DNA of 64,000 nt from Synchiropus splendidus (GCF_027744825.2 NC_071348.1:14231563-14295562), one strand, 5' to 3'. Shown: positions 11,114 through 25,608, counted from the first letter of the stretch. Notes: generated by a model from the letters alone, not told the origin. Numbers and translations are program-made.

Positions 11114-13544
11114 AGTGAGGGCCTTTGTCGTGTCAAAATGCCGAAATTAATCCCGGTGGTTCTTCCGTCTACCAGAGGAAACTGTAATAGAAGATCAAGA
11201 GCAGGAAACTATCAATTCATTTGGTCATTTTGTGCTGTGAAATTTACTTAGACAATCAATTGCTGAGGATAAAATTAGAACCACTTATATATTTCACACT
11301 GACGCTTTACAGTATGTGCTGCGTTGATGTGCTCCGGCAAAGCTGTCAGACTTTTACAACTCCTTGGGGGCGTTTGTGGTTTCAGTGAAAGTGATTAATT
11401 TTGTAGAGAAGGGGTCTCTAAGTAACCCAGCAGCTCCAGACTGAAATCTGTTCAAGGGCAGTACGCAGATAAACTTTGGTCAAGGAGTGAGTTATGACAT
11501 GCCTTGGAATGGTATATAATCATCAGAGTGGGTTCTTAAATTCGGGTTATGTTCTTGGTGTATTTTTGTTAATGGTATTTGAATTAAATACATATTTTCC
11601 GCTGAGGTTACATTTTTTTTTTTTTTTTTGTGGTACAATTTATGTCCTCGTGCGTAAGACAGGGCTGTATGCTGTCGGCCTGTGATTTATTGTCGCTGTG
11701 TAATCTTCTGCAACATCAAAGCTCACAGGAAGGGGTCACACAGATCCAACCAGGATGACACATGGTGACCCCAGCGGCACCAGGGTTAAGAGCTACTGTT
11801 GAAGAGAGGAGCAGCAGTCAGACCCCCACAGAGCTTCAGGCCTCAAAACGTTTACCAGCTTACCTTGAATAACTGTGACATAACCTGACAACAACTTCTG
11901 CATGTAAGATAGCTGTTCAGTTAAACACAAATCTTTTCCCAAATCTGGCAGCAAATGTAAACTGTGAGGCACAAGGATCCAAGCATTTTGTGTTCTACTG
12001 TACTGTACCACCAAGCTAGAAGAATATGATCTATGATAGAGAATATGATATACATTAAAAATCATCTTTGTAATTCTTACCTTAATAAAGATTTGGGAGG
12101 GGTATTATTCCATTGATTTTGGATTTGAAAAAGAGTTCCATTTTGAAATGCCTGTGAAGATCCAGTTAGCTTTCTCAGTTTTTGAAAAAAATGGAGAGGA
12201 TTTTGGCTTTCAGCGCCCAGACCACACTTTCAAATCGAAGATCTGAATTCCAACTTTGTGGCTGAAAATCTTCTGTGTTTTCAGGTCCTGTCCAGGGCAG
12301 CGGTGTCTCCTCTGTGTGGACTTTCGAGTGTCTGATGAGTGCGTGCGGTGTGTGAAGGGAAAAAAGGGGGTGGGATGTGATGCTTACGAGGGGGGTGATC
12401 CTAGACACCACGGCACTTTAAGACACTGACGCATAAACATTCATTAGGGTATTTAGTAATGTAAGATAAACAAGTAGTTAGTATACAGTGAGCAGACTTG
12501 TAATTATTGCTGACTCAATTGACTGCGACCATGCAACAATATTGCAAATTATTATACTGTTATTATTAGCGGAACAACTTTGACAATGACTCCAAAGTGA
12601 AAATAAATAAATAAATAAATAAACAATAATCAGGTGACTCTTCAATGAAGTTTATTAGCTGGGTATGGTTTAGTAATATCACAGTCCTTATGTCCTTATG
12701 ATTCAGGAATAATTGAATGAATTACAAGTAAAGTGTCAAAAATTAAATGTGATCGTTGTTGGTTTCGTGTGGGAAACACAGTTTGAGAAAACATGCTTCT
12801 TCACACGACAGGCAGGATAGTATTGTATAGTATTGTAGTATTGTAAATAGCATTGAAAACGCAACATGACGTTCCATCTTGATAAAGACAGAAACCAAAT
12901 GAAATTTCCACTGTGGTGCAGAGCTTTCCAAAACTACTCTCTTAAATTTTAGATTTGTGAAAGAGGGTGAGAGTGATTAGACCTACACTGATTTTTTTTT
13001 TTTTTTTTCGGATTTAATCCAAGGTTAACTGTGTTTTGCCAACTTTCCAATGACTTTAATGTGTGAAAGCTAGATATAAATCTCATTTTGAACTTGCTTG
13101 CTGCAAAAGACTCAAAGATTCAAACCATAAATGGAGTGAGGATTATGTTTTGGCGTGCAGTGAGGTTTCCTTAGGTTACTCACATGACCGCAGCATTCAT
13201 GTTTTATGGCCACCATTTTTGGAATGATGGATTTATGATAAATGCAACTAAAATAAAAGGTTGATCTCTGGGGCCTTTCATGTTTTAATGAAGTCATCTT
13301 AAAATGATGATTTTTATTAGACTCTCAGAAGCCATGGGCAACACGAGCCTTGAAAATTGCAAGGGTTTCCTGGTGTTTCTCATTCCTTTGCTGAGCCTCA
13401 GTTCAGACAGTTTGAATGAAACTTTACATGTAACTCTCTAGAAGTGTCTTTGACGTATGAAGAATGATGTACTTCAGAATTAAATGAAACAGCCAAAATG
13501 GTAGGTCAAAACACTTGCTTGTTGCTGCCTCTTCCTCAAAATGC

Positions 13545-13770
13545 TGATCTGCCTCTTCCTGGGCACAGGTGAGAATGAGGCTGTGAAAAGAGGTCCCCCA
13601 AACACCTCAACAAGCTCTCCTCTTAAGAATTGCGAGTCATTCCCCGGCATGCAAAGAGATAAAATCTCCCAGTCCGTCCAGACTGTGCCCGAGGGTCTTC
13701 TTAGAGGTTGAACATGCCCGGAATACCACACCAGAGGGTTCCAGGAGGTACACAAGCTAGATACCCTACC
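13545..13770 (+). repeat. Degenerate teleost LINE-tail-like repeat, second copy
   Basis: AATCTCCCAGTCCGTCCAGA, then GCCCGAGGGTCTTCTTAGAG and ACATGCCCGGAATACCAC, follow the same consensus as the copy at 6660-6780. Decayed similarity may continue to about 13980, where CTCTACTGACAG resembles the next part of that repeat. It was assigned from memory of the repeat, not from a search. Confidence 0.5.
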
Positions 13771-16700
13771 ATTTCAACTTGTTAATACGAAGTCATAGTA
13801 GCTCTACTGACAGTGTTGCTCACCTCTGCGCTGAAGGAGATCCTGATCAGTAAAGGCAGCTCCACAGAATAAAGACGTGGCTTCACCAGTCAATTGAGAG
13901 CGCTCAACATTCTCACAACTGCTTGTCCCACCTTCGTGCTGTAGGTGTCTGGAAAGTGGCTACACCGAACCCTAACCTCCATTCAGTGACAGGATGAAAG
14001 ATGATGATCAGCAATGCTATTTTCTGCGTCCATTGTAGCATTGTAAATCATTTCTTACTTGACGTCCAACTGTATCATGACCCAGAGTTATATATAGAAG
14101 AAAATGTAAAACTGATTTTCCTGCTGAGCTTGGACCGCGTGTGAGAATGTTAAGTGACTAACATTTATCAGTGCGATTTGTTGTCCTTTTATAACTAATG
14201 TTCTTTAGTTCTGACCCAATGTCAATACCACCTTGACTCATGCTAAAACGAGCACCCTCTTCCCCGCTGAGGATTTATACGATTGTGTTGTTCAGAGGGA
14301 TTCAGAAGGATATTAATTACCCACTAAACTTGCCTGAATCAACAGCCTCCATGTCTGAGCTTCAGCGTAAGCTGTAATAACCATCCTGACATCACAGAAC
14401 AAACAGAAGTTTCTGCAGTTATCAGAGCCGCTCACAGTCGCCTGTTATCCACTAGGTTGTTTTTGGCCGTCCAAATGTTCAAGCCACAGCTGTGGTTTTG
14501 CCAGTTTCAGGAGGCTGAAGTTGTTGGAAATGATTTAGATGTGACTGGCCGCAGTATGTGCACGGTGTCGGCCTCATGTTGGTGTTGGGGTTTCCACTGC
14601 ATGCATGTGCTGGCGCACCCAAGACAGACAGACAGGCAGTAAATACGAAAGGGACTGGATGGTGGAGGGGTGCACATGCCTTTCCCCTGTGGTGTGAGGA
14701 ATTCGAACAAATACCTGTCACGGGCATGCCAAAAAGACAGAGGGGTGAAGGACGGAATCACGCTGCATCATACAGTACAACCAAAGTAACTTAGTACTGC
14801 TGCGAGAAGAAAAGTTTTAAAGATGTGACGTGATGCGAGTCCAGGCTCTGACCAAAGCAGCACTTCAACATGCATGCACAGGCAAAGGGGAGTGAAAAGG
14901 AGAGGGGTCCAGCTTCAGTGATGTTTATTTGTCAGAACATCAATCTCTGTCTGCACAGACACATTATGTAATTACGTTTCTTTGAGCTATGGGCTGTTGT
15001 TCTGGCGCTTTGAACCGCTGAGCATGTATTTTTCTCCTCTTAATTAGCTACCATCAATCAAAAGTATTCAAATATAGGACACATAAATATTCATGCACAA
15101 AATGATTGCAAACATCTTCATCTATCGAATGCGCCCACTGACACCTCTTATGTTAGTTCAACGCAGTGCTGTGCAGACTATAGAGTTCGTCCAATTTTAG
15201 CAGAGCAGTTTTTAGCCTAGAAAGGTACTGGAACAAGGCATACCTCTGCCTAGCTCTGATTTCCTCCCTCCCTGAGGGTTGCACACCTGATAATGTGTCA
15301 CTTCTTGTACAGTATTTCATCAATATAGTTTGTGTGAAAGACTGTTCGATTTCACAACGGGGCAGTAATGCTAAAATGCCGAAAAAGCGCACTGGACTGT
15401 GAATGGGGAAAATATTGAGACGTAACGTGTAATTCCAAACAACCACAAATTACCAGCGAAATCAAATCACTTGTTAAGTTATCCAGTTTCCACCCAACCC
15501 TGAAAGTTCAATTCTGTTTACAAACAAATAAACAAACAAATTAAACAAAGCCCTGAATATAAATGGTAAAGGAAAATACATTGTCAAGTCAAAGTTGTAA
15601 CTTAACGACAATTTCATGATACTTCTGTTTTCTTACCAAACTTCCTCCTGTTGTAATATCATATAATATAATATTTATGAATGACAAAACCCTATGTATG
15701 AATTACATAAAGCTCTCTGTAACCCTGATAATATCATTAAATCCAATAGCATCTATTTAGAGACGAAACTATCAATCATTCTCAACAGTGTGAACATCAA
15801 CTATATGTAAATAACCAAATTAAACACAGAAGAACAAAATTTAAACTCACTCCAATTTGATATCTGGTCTTCAGTTTGCCCTCAGTTAAACAACACATTT
15901 TCTTTTTTTTATTTGCAAACACTGGTCTTTCTTTCTCAGGGTTCAAGGGGACAAATTGATCTCTGAAAAAATTGAAGGCTGACAAAACTGTGAGCAGTCT
16001 TTCATGAGTCTTAATAAACTAACTACATAAAAAAGTTATTTTGATGAGTTGAGCTTTTTCATAAAACAACCTCAATATATCATAGAACTGTGTTCCTCCA
16101 CTTACTCCAAAGAGCACAATTGACGACCAGCAAAGATCATTCCACTTTGGACAGTGGTTGGTTGTCACAGCAAGTCAGACTCTTCCACTTCAGCCTTGCT
16201 TGTGCATCCTCCCCAGTCACATCTTTTTTTGTTATGAATATACGCTCTCTCTTCATCGCTAAGCCACTTCCTAGAGACTTTTTCTTTCTTCCTTTTGTCT
16301 GAAGATACTACTCTCAGGCTTCTGTTGCTGTTATAAACCTGTTCAAAACAAACATGACAACAGTCAGTTGATGTCACATATTTATATCTGAGAATGCACG
16401 CAGTAAAACACACAAACAATGATTATACTCCCAAACTACTGGTCCTTGAAGAGTGCTCTGGGGAGTAAAAACTATTCTGTCACCTGTATGAGGAAATGCT
16501 ATGTTTAAATTAAATAGAAACGAAAAAGTAAAGGCGTACATATGGCCATAAAAAAACTAAAAATGCCTTCAAAGAATGAGGTGACAAATGGTCAAAGCCG
16601 CTATATCCCCATTCAGCGGGTTATCACCACAGTGTGATAAATGTCCTGTACATAAACATTACCACCGGGCTTACCTTTTCCTGGCTGCCCTTGCTTTCTC

Positions 16701-18963
16701 CATTCTCTTAATTAATTTGCTTACCCAATTTCTGAGCAAACCGACTGACAAACAGCCCGCTGGTTGGGATCATAGCCTTGATTAAATGGGCGGACGTTTC
16801 CTCGCGTGACAAACGATTGTTGGAGCACGCTGATTCACAATGTGATGAGTTATTGATCCCCTCTGACTGTCTAGTAACTGGGACTGCATGAGCACTTGCC
16901 ACTTGCTGCTTCCCAAACACACATTAGCTGTGTGGTGGTACAAACTCCATTCGACCTTCTGACCTGTAATGAATTGTCTTATGTTCTTTTATTCTCTATC
17001 GGTCTTCCATGGTCCAAATAGGATAGGTGTTCTGCTTTCAACACACGATGGCCTCCTGTGAGAATTGTGGAACATGAAAGCTACCATGCAGCACAAATCA
17101 TACTAATGCATCGCCAAACACCATAGAGGAGCCTGTTTATCTTTATTGGCTTGAGAGACGTTTGCTTTATTCACTGCTGTTAGTTCTTCTGAGTCCTCAT
17201 GTTATAGTCACTTTGATTTTTGGTTTCTAAGCTTGACACACAGAGCGGGCTCATGCTGTACTCAAAATCAGAAAACTTTATTAATGTTTCCTCCTGATGA
17301 TTTCAGTCATTTGTTTTGATGTCATGAATGGAGCTGAGGACATCACAGGGAAATAACGTCAAGTTTGTATTTGTGTACTCTTGTTAAAGATGAAAATTTG
17401 ATCTTAACTTAAGAATTTTTTTTCTCAATGTACATATACTGACATTGCTTTTTAACACTTTTGTTTGAGTGATGTTTTTTCTGTCTTTGGACATTAACCT
17501 GAAAGTCATAAATAGCACCCTGAGGTGTGAAGTTGTATTTCAGAGGCCTGTAAACAGCTGTTTCACGTGCCTTGTAATTTAGAAGTAGGGAGGCCAGGTG
17601 TGTTGCCTGTAGTCAGTCTAATGATGCTCTCATCCACTTTGCTGAACAATAAAGGCAGTCACTTTTATCCAATGTAGTCTAAAACGTTTGCCTTGTCCAT
17701 CCTAAAGATTGTGACAACCTGCCCACTGGTGGCTGGTCACCGCTATTGCATCCACAGATGACTGCAGTGAGGCAGAGCACAGCCTGCCAACCTCAACCTG
17801 GAGCAGCTCCAGGACAGCTGAGGGAGGAACTCTGCTGTCCTGACCCAGCTGCAGAGCTCAGTTACATAAACACAAGTCAACAAAATCAATTTTCCAATAT
17901 ACTGCTCTACACTGGATAAATCATTCAATGTGCAACTGCAGGGAAACAGTCGAAATGTTGACTAAATGGTAAGCGCTTTGCAATTTCAGCTTCATGCGGT
18001 TTTAAACGTTATTAACAGTCAAACTAGAGAACAATAGCAGGAGGACATTCTGCATTTTTCATTGTTAAGTCAACGAGTAAACATCAAGTATTTTTTAAAT
18101 TATATTGAACCAACTCTTGATTAGATTTTAACATATTCAGATTTTTATTTTGAGGCATTAACAGACATTAAGACGAAAATAAAAGGGAAAAATACAGAGA
18201 AATGACCAATCCCTGGGCCTACATTTACAACCTCTAGGTTTGGTGCCACTAAAGTGTTTGTTTGGGGGAAAATTTATAATGACAAAACATTTTGTTGTCA
18301 TCACTGTGCATTGTTCATAAATTAACAATATCAATAAATAATTTAACAAACATTTTATGAGCGAAATATCAAATAAATATCCAATAAGGAGTGATGTGCT
18401 GAAAGTTGGATTAGGTAACACGGATTAGTGTTATAGATATGTTGGGAACCATTCTGCGCAACACTGTGTCAAACTACAATTTTTTCATTCATTCATATTG
18501 CTCAAGGGTTTTACAGCTTACAAGTTGAACCCTCTTTATTTAATTAAATCTGTGCTTAAACGTTGTTAGGATGACTCTGGTTCAATTTCATTGTCAACCC
18601 TTGTTTCTTTTCAAAGCTAATGTCACCATAGGTTTTAGTGCTGTGACAAGGATTAAGTGAGATTAAGTAAACACACGCATCATCTGCTCCTTATTGTCAC
18701 CCTCACTTATAGTTTTTGATGAATATATTGGTAATCCAATACATGTTGTCTGCCCATGAAAAGCATGCACACTCCAAAATATGTGCATGTGTGAGTGTGA
18801 ATGTATATACAGTATGTGCCTTGATACACTGGCTGCCAGTGCAGGATGTCCCATTACTGGGATAGATTCAAGCTTCCTCCAATTGAATTGCACAAAAAGA
18901 GTTTTTAAGACGAATTTCTATTTATACAAATGAATACATCACATTCATTGCTATTCATACATA

Positions 18964-18987
18964 TTTTTTTTTTTTTTTTTTTTTTTT
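18964..18987. repeat. Poly(T) run, 24 nt
   Basis: An uninterrupted run of T. It could be the tail of a retroposed element inserted on the minus strand, but no element body was recognised to its right. Confidence 0.9.
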
Positions 18988-19129
18988 GCTTTTGATTACC
19001 TTCTGAAAAGGTATTTGTTTTGTTGACAGTTGTTTAAAATAAATGTCAACTCAGCAAATACGGTTCCCTTAACAGTGAAAACTAACACTAGGAGTATTTA
19101 CACGAATTTAAAACGAACGTCCTGGAAAC

Positions 19130-19369
19130 TGACCCGGTTGTCATGGACGGCGGATGACGTGACAAGGTGACTGCTGCAGCCAGAGACGGGCGCGAGCGCT
19201 GTCACTTCCTGATGGCTCGCGTGCACTTGACACCGGCATCGGCAGTCGCGCTTTTCACTCTAACAAACCTTTTAGTTGACAAAGTGCTTGTTTGTTTTTC
19301 TTCTCGATATCGTTTAACTGTCTCAAAGTGGAGGAACCGTGGTGATGAGAGGAGAACGAGCAGCATCTG
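19130..19369 (+). promoter_or_regulatory. kcnj14: Candidate distal promoter and non-coding first exon of kcnj14
   Basis: A short GC- and CpG-rich block in otherwise AT-rich DNA. It contains a CRE-like TGACGTGA at 19154-19161 and CGCGAGCGC-type CpG clusters, and ends in a consensus splice donor (CATCTG then GTGAGTGC at 19370). The next plus-strand coding gene is kcnj14, whose mammalian relative has a non-coding first exon. A candidate acceptor lies just before the kcnj14 ATG (TAGCAG at 26805-26810). The link to kcnj14 is an inference: 7.4 kb separates them and another transcript could use this start. Confidence 0.45.
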
Positions 19370-20295
19370 GTGAGTGCAAACTTAACTGAAACACGCGCAA
19401 AATGTCAGTCAGTGTCGTACGTCCTTCACCGTTATCCATTGTATAAGTAGTAACAAGTTTGGACTGGAAGAACTATTTATTTAACTTGAATATTAAATCA
19501 AGAGCGCATTCTGTTTCCTTGAAAGTATTTACATTTTTGCGTTAATGCCTATTATAATGTTTATAGCTCACCGTTAACTTAGCTATTAATCGTTCAGAAG
19601 CATATCTAAAAAATCCAAAATATTAGAATAAACCTTTCACAATGATATTTTGATTAAATCATCCAAACCATGCTTAAAGTGATGTGCAGAACATATATAG
19701 CATGTATTAATACTCAGACATGGACACCTCCTATCAGAAAATATATTTATTGTCAAAATATATTTGTAGAATTTGACCTTCCAATTGTCATCTTGAAGAA
19801 GAATATTCTGCATCAATGGGTTTATAGGGATTATTACACGATATTAATCCGTTTCGTTGAACAAAAATTAAACAAAAAGCTAATTGTCCCATTACTGTTA
19901 ATATAATTTTAAATGGTATTTTCACTTGCATTTATCTTGTCATATATATCAGTTAATAGTCATATCACCACTTTTGTTTTTAACTACCAAACCCATATAT
20001 GTTTGCATTTAGTAGACAAGATGAAACAGACCTCTGACCATGTTACGGAGCTCATCTCCACCCATATTGTGATTTTCACAATATTATTGTCCTACATTTA
20101 TTTTGTTTGAAATTAGATCCTTTATTGTAGTTGATATATAATGGATATAGTGAAAAGTCGAATATAAATCGGTAGAGCTTACATGTGGGCAAGATGACGA
20201 TGACTGTGCAGAATCTATTAGGTTTAAATATCCATTTTTTTGCAAACAGAGCTAGAGGTAAAATTGGCCAAAAATGTAACCCCCTTGACAGTAGG

Positions 20296-20300
<5 letters not shown>

Positions 20301-20327
<27 letters not shown>
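20301..20327. repeat. TA dinucleotide microsatellite
   Basis: About 13 uninterrupted TA units. Confidence 0.95.
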
Positions 20328-20330
<3 letters not shown>

Positions 20331-21920
20331 CAGGACGGAAAATATTGCTATGCGTGTGCTTTTGCAGCCACTACTCAATGTATTACCTATTTACCGAAGT
20401 GTTGTGAGACAGAAACCTGAAAATACATCAACAACACAGTGGAAAGCCACTGCTTTCCTCACCAAAGCTGCATCTTCTCCCAAGGTTATTATATTAATTT
20501 ATAAAACAGTCTATTTGATCAGTAAGTTCCCATTTTTAAAGTAACAGAAAGTCAAACGCTTTTGCAAGATTGTTTTGTACTGAGTATTCAGAGCTATTAA
20601 CTCCCAGATTAAAATTTGGCCATCGCAGCACACTGACCTCGACCTCTGAACAGCTGATGGACGATAGCAGGGAAACCGTTTCAATTAGTCCCCACCGCCA
20701 GATTACAAAACTTGTTAGCGCTCTCAACAATTGAATAAAATACTCCAACAATAGCCTGAATATGTCTGGTTTCTAAAGTCATTGGTGGTAATGTCATGGT
20801 GTCTCTGCTTTTTATTATCTTTCTGATGCCACCTGACCATTATTGATCACATTTGTTAAAAGCTGTGCAGCTGCCTTAAATGTGTAGGATAGGATGAGTG
20901 TCAAGCTTCATACCGCTTTGTTTTTTTACTCTGATTTGTATTTGTTGTTAATGATTAATAAACTGTGTTGCTATAAAAAATGAAGCTGACACAAACCTAG
21001 TCCTTTTCAACCACCACTGATCAATTGAAAGTATTGATGATTCCATATTTGCATCATGGCCAGCGAATGTTGTGGGTCACGGCTGTTTTGGTCCATGTGA
21101 TTCAGCATGTCTCTTCACTTGCATATTTATGACGGCCTGCATTTGTTCAGCAGCAGATTCTCACTGTGTTTGGGTAAAGCTGTTCTTGTTTTGTTTGAAT
21201 AAACATTTAATTGTTATGCTAGTACTGTTGTACACACCATCCAATGCTTTTGCATGCATGCTGAGACATGCATCATTAATAAATCAATCATAAAAAATGC
21301 ATTTTGAGAATTATATTCATTTTCCTTGTTATACAATATTAGTGAAAAAATTTAAGGAAGGCTTGTGGGAAAACATAAAAACAGAAATCAGAATGTTCCT
21401 GCATGGGAAAATGGAGGTTGAATGTAATTTTCAGATAACCCTGTCTGCCTGGATAACACCTTTAATATTTTTCAGATAATCTGAATAGAAAGAAGTCAAT
21501 AGATGTAGCATGCAGGATAAAAGATAATAGTGTGAAATCCACGTGGAAAGAGATAGAAATCTGTTCAAAGGGATTAAGGGATTAAGGTGTGTGTACCAAG
21601 CATTTTTTATTGACTGTCTTAAAAAAACAAAAGATATTTTGTATACTTTATTGATCACAAACTGAAATGTACATTAATCATTATTTTTGCTTTTATATGT
21701 GTCGAAAAGTGTGAGACAGATAAGTCTCCCTGCTGATCGTGCACTAACGTGAAATGACATAGGGCTGGGCTAGCAGCAGAGAAATCCCACAGGTTTGGAA
21801 CACTGTCAAAATCAATAAGAACACAAATAGCTGATTGAATGTAGTGATCTAAACTTTCGGTTTAGATAATGGATGGTGTTCTCTCTGCATATGCATCCAT
21901 CTGTGTGAGTATTGATGCTC

Positions 21921-22056
<136 letters not shown>

Positions 22057-24343
22057 GGAACTGGAATTGGATCCAGATACCTGAATTTGGATAGCTGCTG
22101 GAACCGACATCCCTCTGACCCGACACCAGAACTTCAGAAATTAGTCTTAATTCTGTATTAGTAAAGGCAACCTGAGTAGAATAAGTTAGATGTCCTTTAT
22201 CCAGAAAGCCTTTATAGACTAAAGATAGCCATAGGGTTTAATGTCACAATACTGTGTTTGAGAACCATAAGCTTACCAGATGAAACTTTTTGCTCGCATG
22301 CAGATCAGCCTCACTCGACCATCTTCGCTCTCATGCATGGGCTGTTAGCCAACACTGCGCTCCGTATAAACGCTACATTTACATGCACATTGGGTTATAA
22401 CTGACTCAAAAATATCATAAATGCTGTGCTACCGTAGAGTGAAGTGATTCCATGCAGCGGTCATGTTCGTAAGGCAAGCTACAGCTCATGCTGCTGCAAA
22501 AGTCATTTAGTATACTGGTACACTAAATGACTGAAAACTGTAGAATGGATTTGAAAATCCATAGTATGATCCTTCAAAAAGACTGGTATCAGACCCAATA
22601 CTGGCAATACTTGATTGGATTGGTCCCATCCCTGTCTTGGATGAATAAAATAGTCACACGACTGAATTACTGAAGTCATTTTCTACACGGCGATAAACCT
22701 GTCTGGACAGAAATTGTGCCTGACGGGAAAATTCTGTGTATGAAGTCAAATAATTTACACTTATAGTTTGTTGTAGTAACATTTGCTGTGTGGAATTTAT
22801 TTACGGTGACAGCTTAAATGAACACTGTGGCAGATTCAATCATTTCCATCAGTGCACAAATGTGTACTGTGCAAGATCATTTGTGAAATTCGAATGAAAG
22901 TTACAATAGTTTTACTGACACAACACAGCTTTCATTGTTGTTAAATATTAATAAAACACAACTACATTTTTTTATTGGCTTTTTATTTTTTATGTTTTTT
23001 AAGTCTATATCTCATATTTCCTACTGCTGTACTATACATGAAAAAATTAATTACAGTGCATTTTCTGTACATTCCAGAGAGCTACTTTACACTTTCAGAG
23101 TTGCTTCATGAGAGGTCAAGCTGAGATATCTGCCACCTCACCTAGATTAGATTAGTTTACACAAGGACACGTGGCCTCTCACGTTCCCTCCATAGCGTCG
23201 CTTTCCTCATCATCACCTACTTCAGCTGTCAACACTTGTACTACAACACTTGATGATACCAGATTTAAAAGTCTGCCCTCCTGGTGGGTTGGCATTGAAA
23301 TAAGTCCACCAAGGTCAGTATTTAATGTCAGACCTGTAATTTAATTGAATGCTTACTGACAGAAACTATCTGCAAACTTGACAACAGCCTTTGCTATTTA
23401 TCTGGTGTGAATGTGTTGTGTAATACACAAACACTGCTGGGAAAAAGTCTTTGGCCTGATATATTATTATCTGCTTGTGTGTCACGCTTAAATGTTTCAT
23501 ACCATCATATCATCAAACAAATTAAATTATGGCTAAATGCTTTTTTTTTCTAGGGGAAAACCACATGGACCTTGTGATTGCACACAAACTGCTTTGTGCA
23601 TGAACAATGAAGAAAAGAATGAATAATACTCCGACCCACCATCCCCACTTTGATGTGCTTTGTTGCACTGTGCATTTGTTTGTAACTCATATTTAATTCT
23701 CAGAATTGCATGATTCAACTTCTGTTACTGGATATGGAAAATAAGGAAATTCAAATTCTGATGTTTTTGAGAGAGCTCAGTAATCCGGGTCATCACGCTG
23801 CAAGGTTTTGAATCAAGTCAACTGGACCGCTATGAGTAAAAAAAAAACGCTTTGTCTTCTATCCAGAAGGCTTCGTCTGTTCGGGTTAACTGGATTGAAA
23901 TCCACGCTGAGATCAGACAAGCTGGATGGGCAATGATGGCAATGACAATGACACATGAAGTCATCATGACAACATTTCAATACAATACCTGGTCATCACC
24001 AACACACTTGCCCACCAAGCTTGTCTGATATAGGCTTGGACTCCACCCCATCTCACTCTTTTTTCTTATGGTGCACCCTTATGCGCTATCGAGCCTGAAG
24101 TATTTCACTGAAGTTGTCTCCCCTTGTTTATACAACAATATTTGTCAGTGAATCTACACCGAGGTGGAGGAGGGAGTGATGTTTAAATCATCAATAACAT
24201 GAAGCATTTGGAAAAATAAAGCAAACAATAGTAATGCATCATTTGTATTTAATGTTTTATTGAAAAAAACATGAGAGAAAAAAATACTTCTTAAGTCTGG
24301 AACAGTGCTTTTGGTTAAAAATAAAAAATCATGATGGGCCTTA

Positions 24344-24470
24344 CTGGGCCATGTAGAAGACCTCATTCACATACTGTACGTCAGAAACAGTGGCGAACAC
24401 AGATCCGTCCTCTTTATTGAGGACCAGCATGACCAAGTACAGTAGTCCAAAAACTAAACGTCTGACCAGT
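24344..24470 (-). other. Candidate 3'-terminal coding exon of an unidentified minus-strand gene
   Basis: On the minus strand this reads a coding-like frame that begins with a hydrophobic stretch (RRLVFGLLYLVMLVL), continues NKEDGSVFATVSDVQYV, and ends NEVFYMAQ with a TAA at 24346-24344. An AATAAA on the same strand lies about 90 bases further on (plus strand TTTATT near 24257), as expected for a last exon. Which upstream splice site it would use is unclear. I do not recognise the protein. A second minus-strand exon-like piece is at 24831-24973. It could be a real gene, a decayed gene, or chance. Confidence 0.3.
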
Positions 24471-24830
24471 TCTTAGAAATTCAAGAATTAATGAGCAAGT
24501 AATTTAGACTGATCAGTTTGCAAAAGTTTTCAAGTCATTTCTTAAGCTTTGGGACAACAGTTAGATCATTACAAATGCATTTAATGGTTTCATGAAATAT
24601 ATATTTTTTCTTTCTTTTTGTAACAGATCTATTTAATTTATTTCCTTTACAATATTGTGCAGACTTTTAAAGTCATTTATTTATTTATATTATGTTTTTT
24701 TTCTTTTTGGTGTCATTTTTTTATCACTTGATATTATATTTATATCTTTATACTGCTATATTGAAAAATATCACAAATTTTAGCTCGTTTTATAAAATTT
24801 CATACTGATACTGTAATGTAAATTGTTTTC

Positions 24831-24973
24831 TGAAGGGTGATGATTTTTTCTTCATAGGCTCCTGGATTATGTTTTACTACAGCACTGACTGTGGCCACTT
24901 CCCTTTCCCTTTGTACTGGACCAGTTAAAAAGATGTGATGAATGAAGACCACTGAAACAATGTACATGCCAAA
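24831..24973 (-). other. Candidate internal exon of the same unidentified minus-strand gene
   Basis: The acceptor CTTACAG precedes TTTGGC on the minus strand. The open frame starts FGMYIVSVVFIHHIFLTGP and continues into a charged stretch (VQREREVATVSAVVKHNPG). The first 20 residues have a faint likeness to one membrane segment of SLC1 glutamate transporters, not enough to name it. The same DNA also has a plausible plus-strand acceptor (TTTTTTCTTCATAG near 24858), so the strand is not settled. Confidence 0.2.
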
Positions 24974-25608
24974 CTGTAAGTATTCTTTCTGTATATATTG
25001 TGTACCAGCCAAGAGTCAGTAGAATAATCAGGTGAATTTGTTCATGATTTTAATGCTGACAATGAAAAAATGGTTTTGCATTTATTGTTTAGTTTTGTGA
25101 AACACTGTAGTGTTCCTGTAGGTATTGCTTGAACTTTTGTGTAACTCATGGAATTGTATCTTCTTTTTTCCCCTATCCAAGAGTAACAAGTGTTGGGTCA
25201 AGACAATTGTCGCGCTGATGGACAAAGACGAGTCAAATAAATAAATTGGAATATGGAGAAGACTTTGGATATGCCTCTCTCCTTATATGTTGGAAGGACG
25301 TATCAACAGCGACGATGAACCCACATGATACGTCTCACTTCAGGAGGGATCTTTTGACTCATTTTCATTTACTGTAGTCAACTTTGTCATTGTTGATTTA
25401 AAAAAAAGGTAAATGAACTCGGTATCAAATCAGCTTCAACTTAGTTCTTGAAGTGTTGATGAAAGAAGAAAAAGTGCTGCTGTAGTTATGACTGCAGGCT
25501 GTATGCCAGGTGAAAAGCAAACACATGCACTGAGTTTATATATTTCTGTCCTGTCATGATTTGGATTTAAACTATTTTGTAATAATGTATTTCTGTATTC
25601 TTTTTTAG

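Larger units (their letters stand above)
11114..19129. other. Gene-poor intergenic DNA
   Basis: No exon, tRNA or other gene could be supported on either strand. The stretch is AT-rich with homopolymer runs (T tracts near 11611, 12991 and 18964) and one degenerate dispersed repeat near 13.5-13.8 kb. The uts2r 5' UTR should begin just right of 11113 but no splice site or TATA box was convincing. Confidence 0.6.

Noticed and set aside
22501..22532. Imperfect hairpin (AGTCATTTAGT and its complement)
   Set aside because: An 11-bp stem with a mismatch and a small loop in AT-rich DNA is likely by chance and has no other support.
25190..25251. Chemokine-like ending (NKCWVKTIVALMDKDESNK then stop) on the plus strand
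   Set aside because: The pattern of a Trp-Val-Lys helix start was tempting, but no exon with the required cysteine motif or signal peptide was found upstream.
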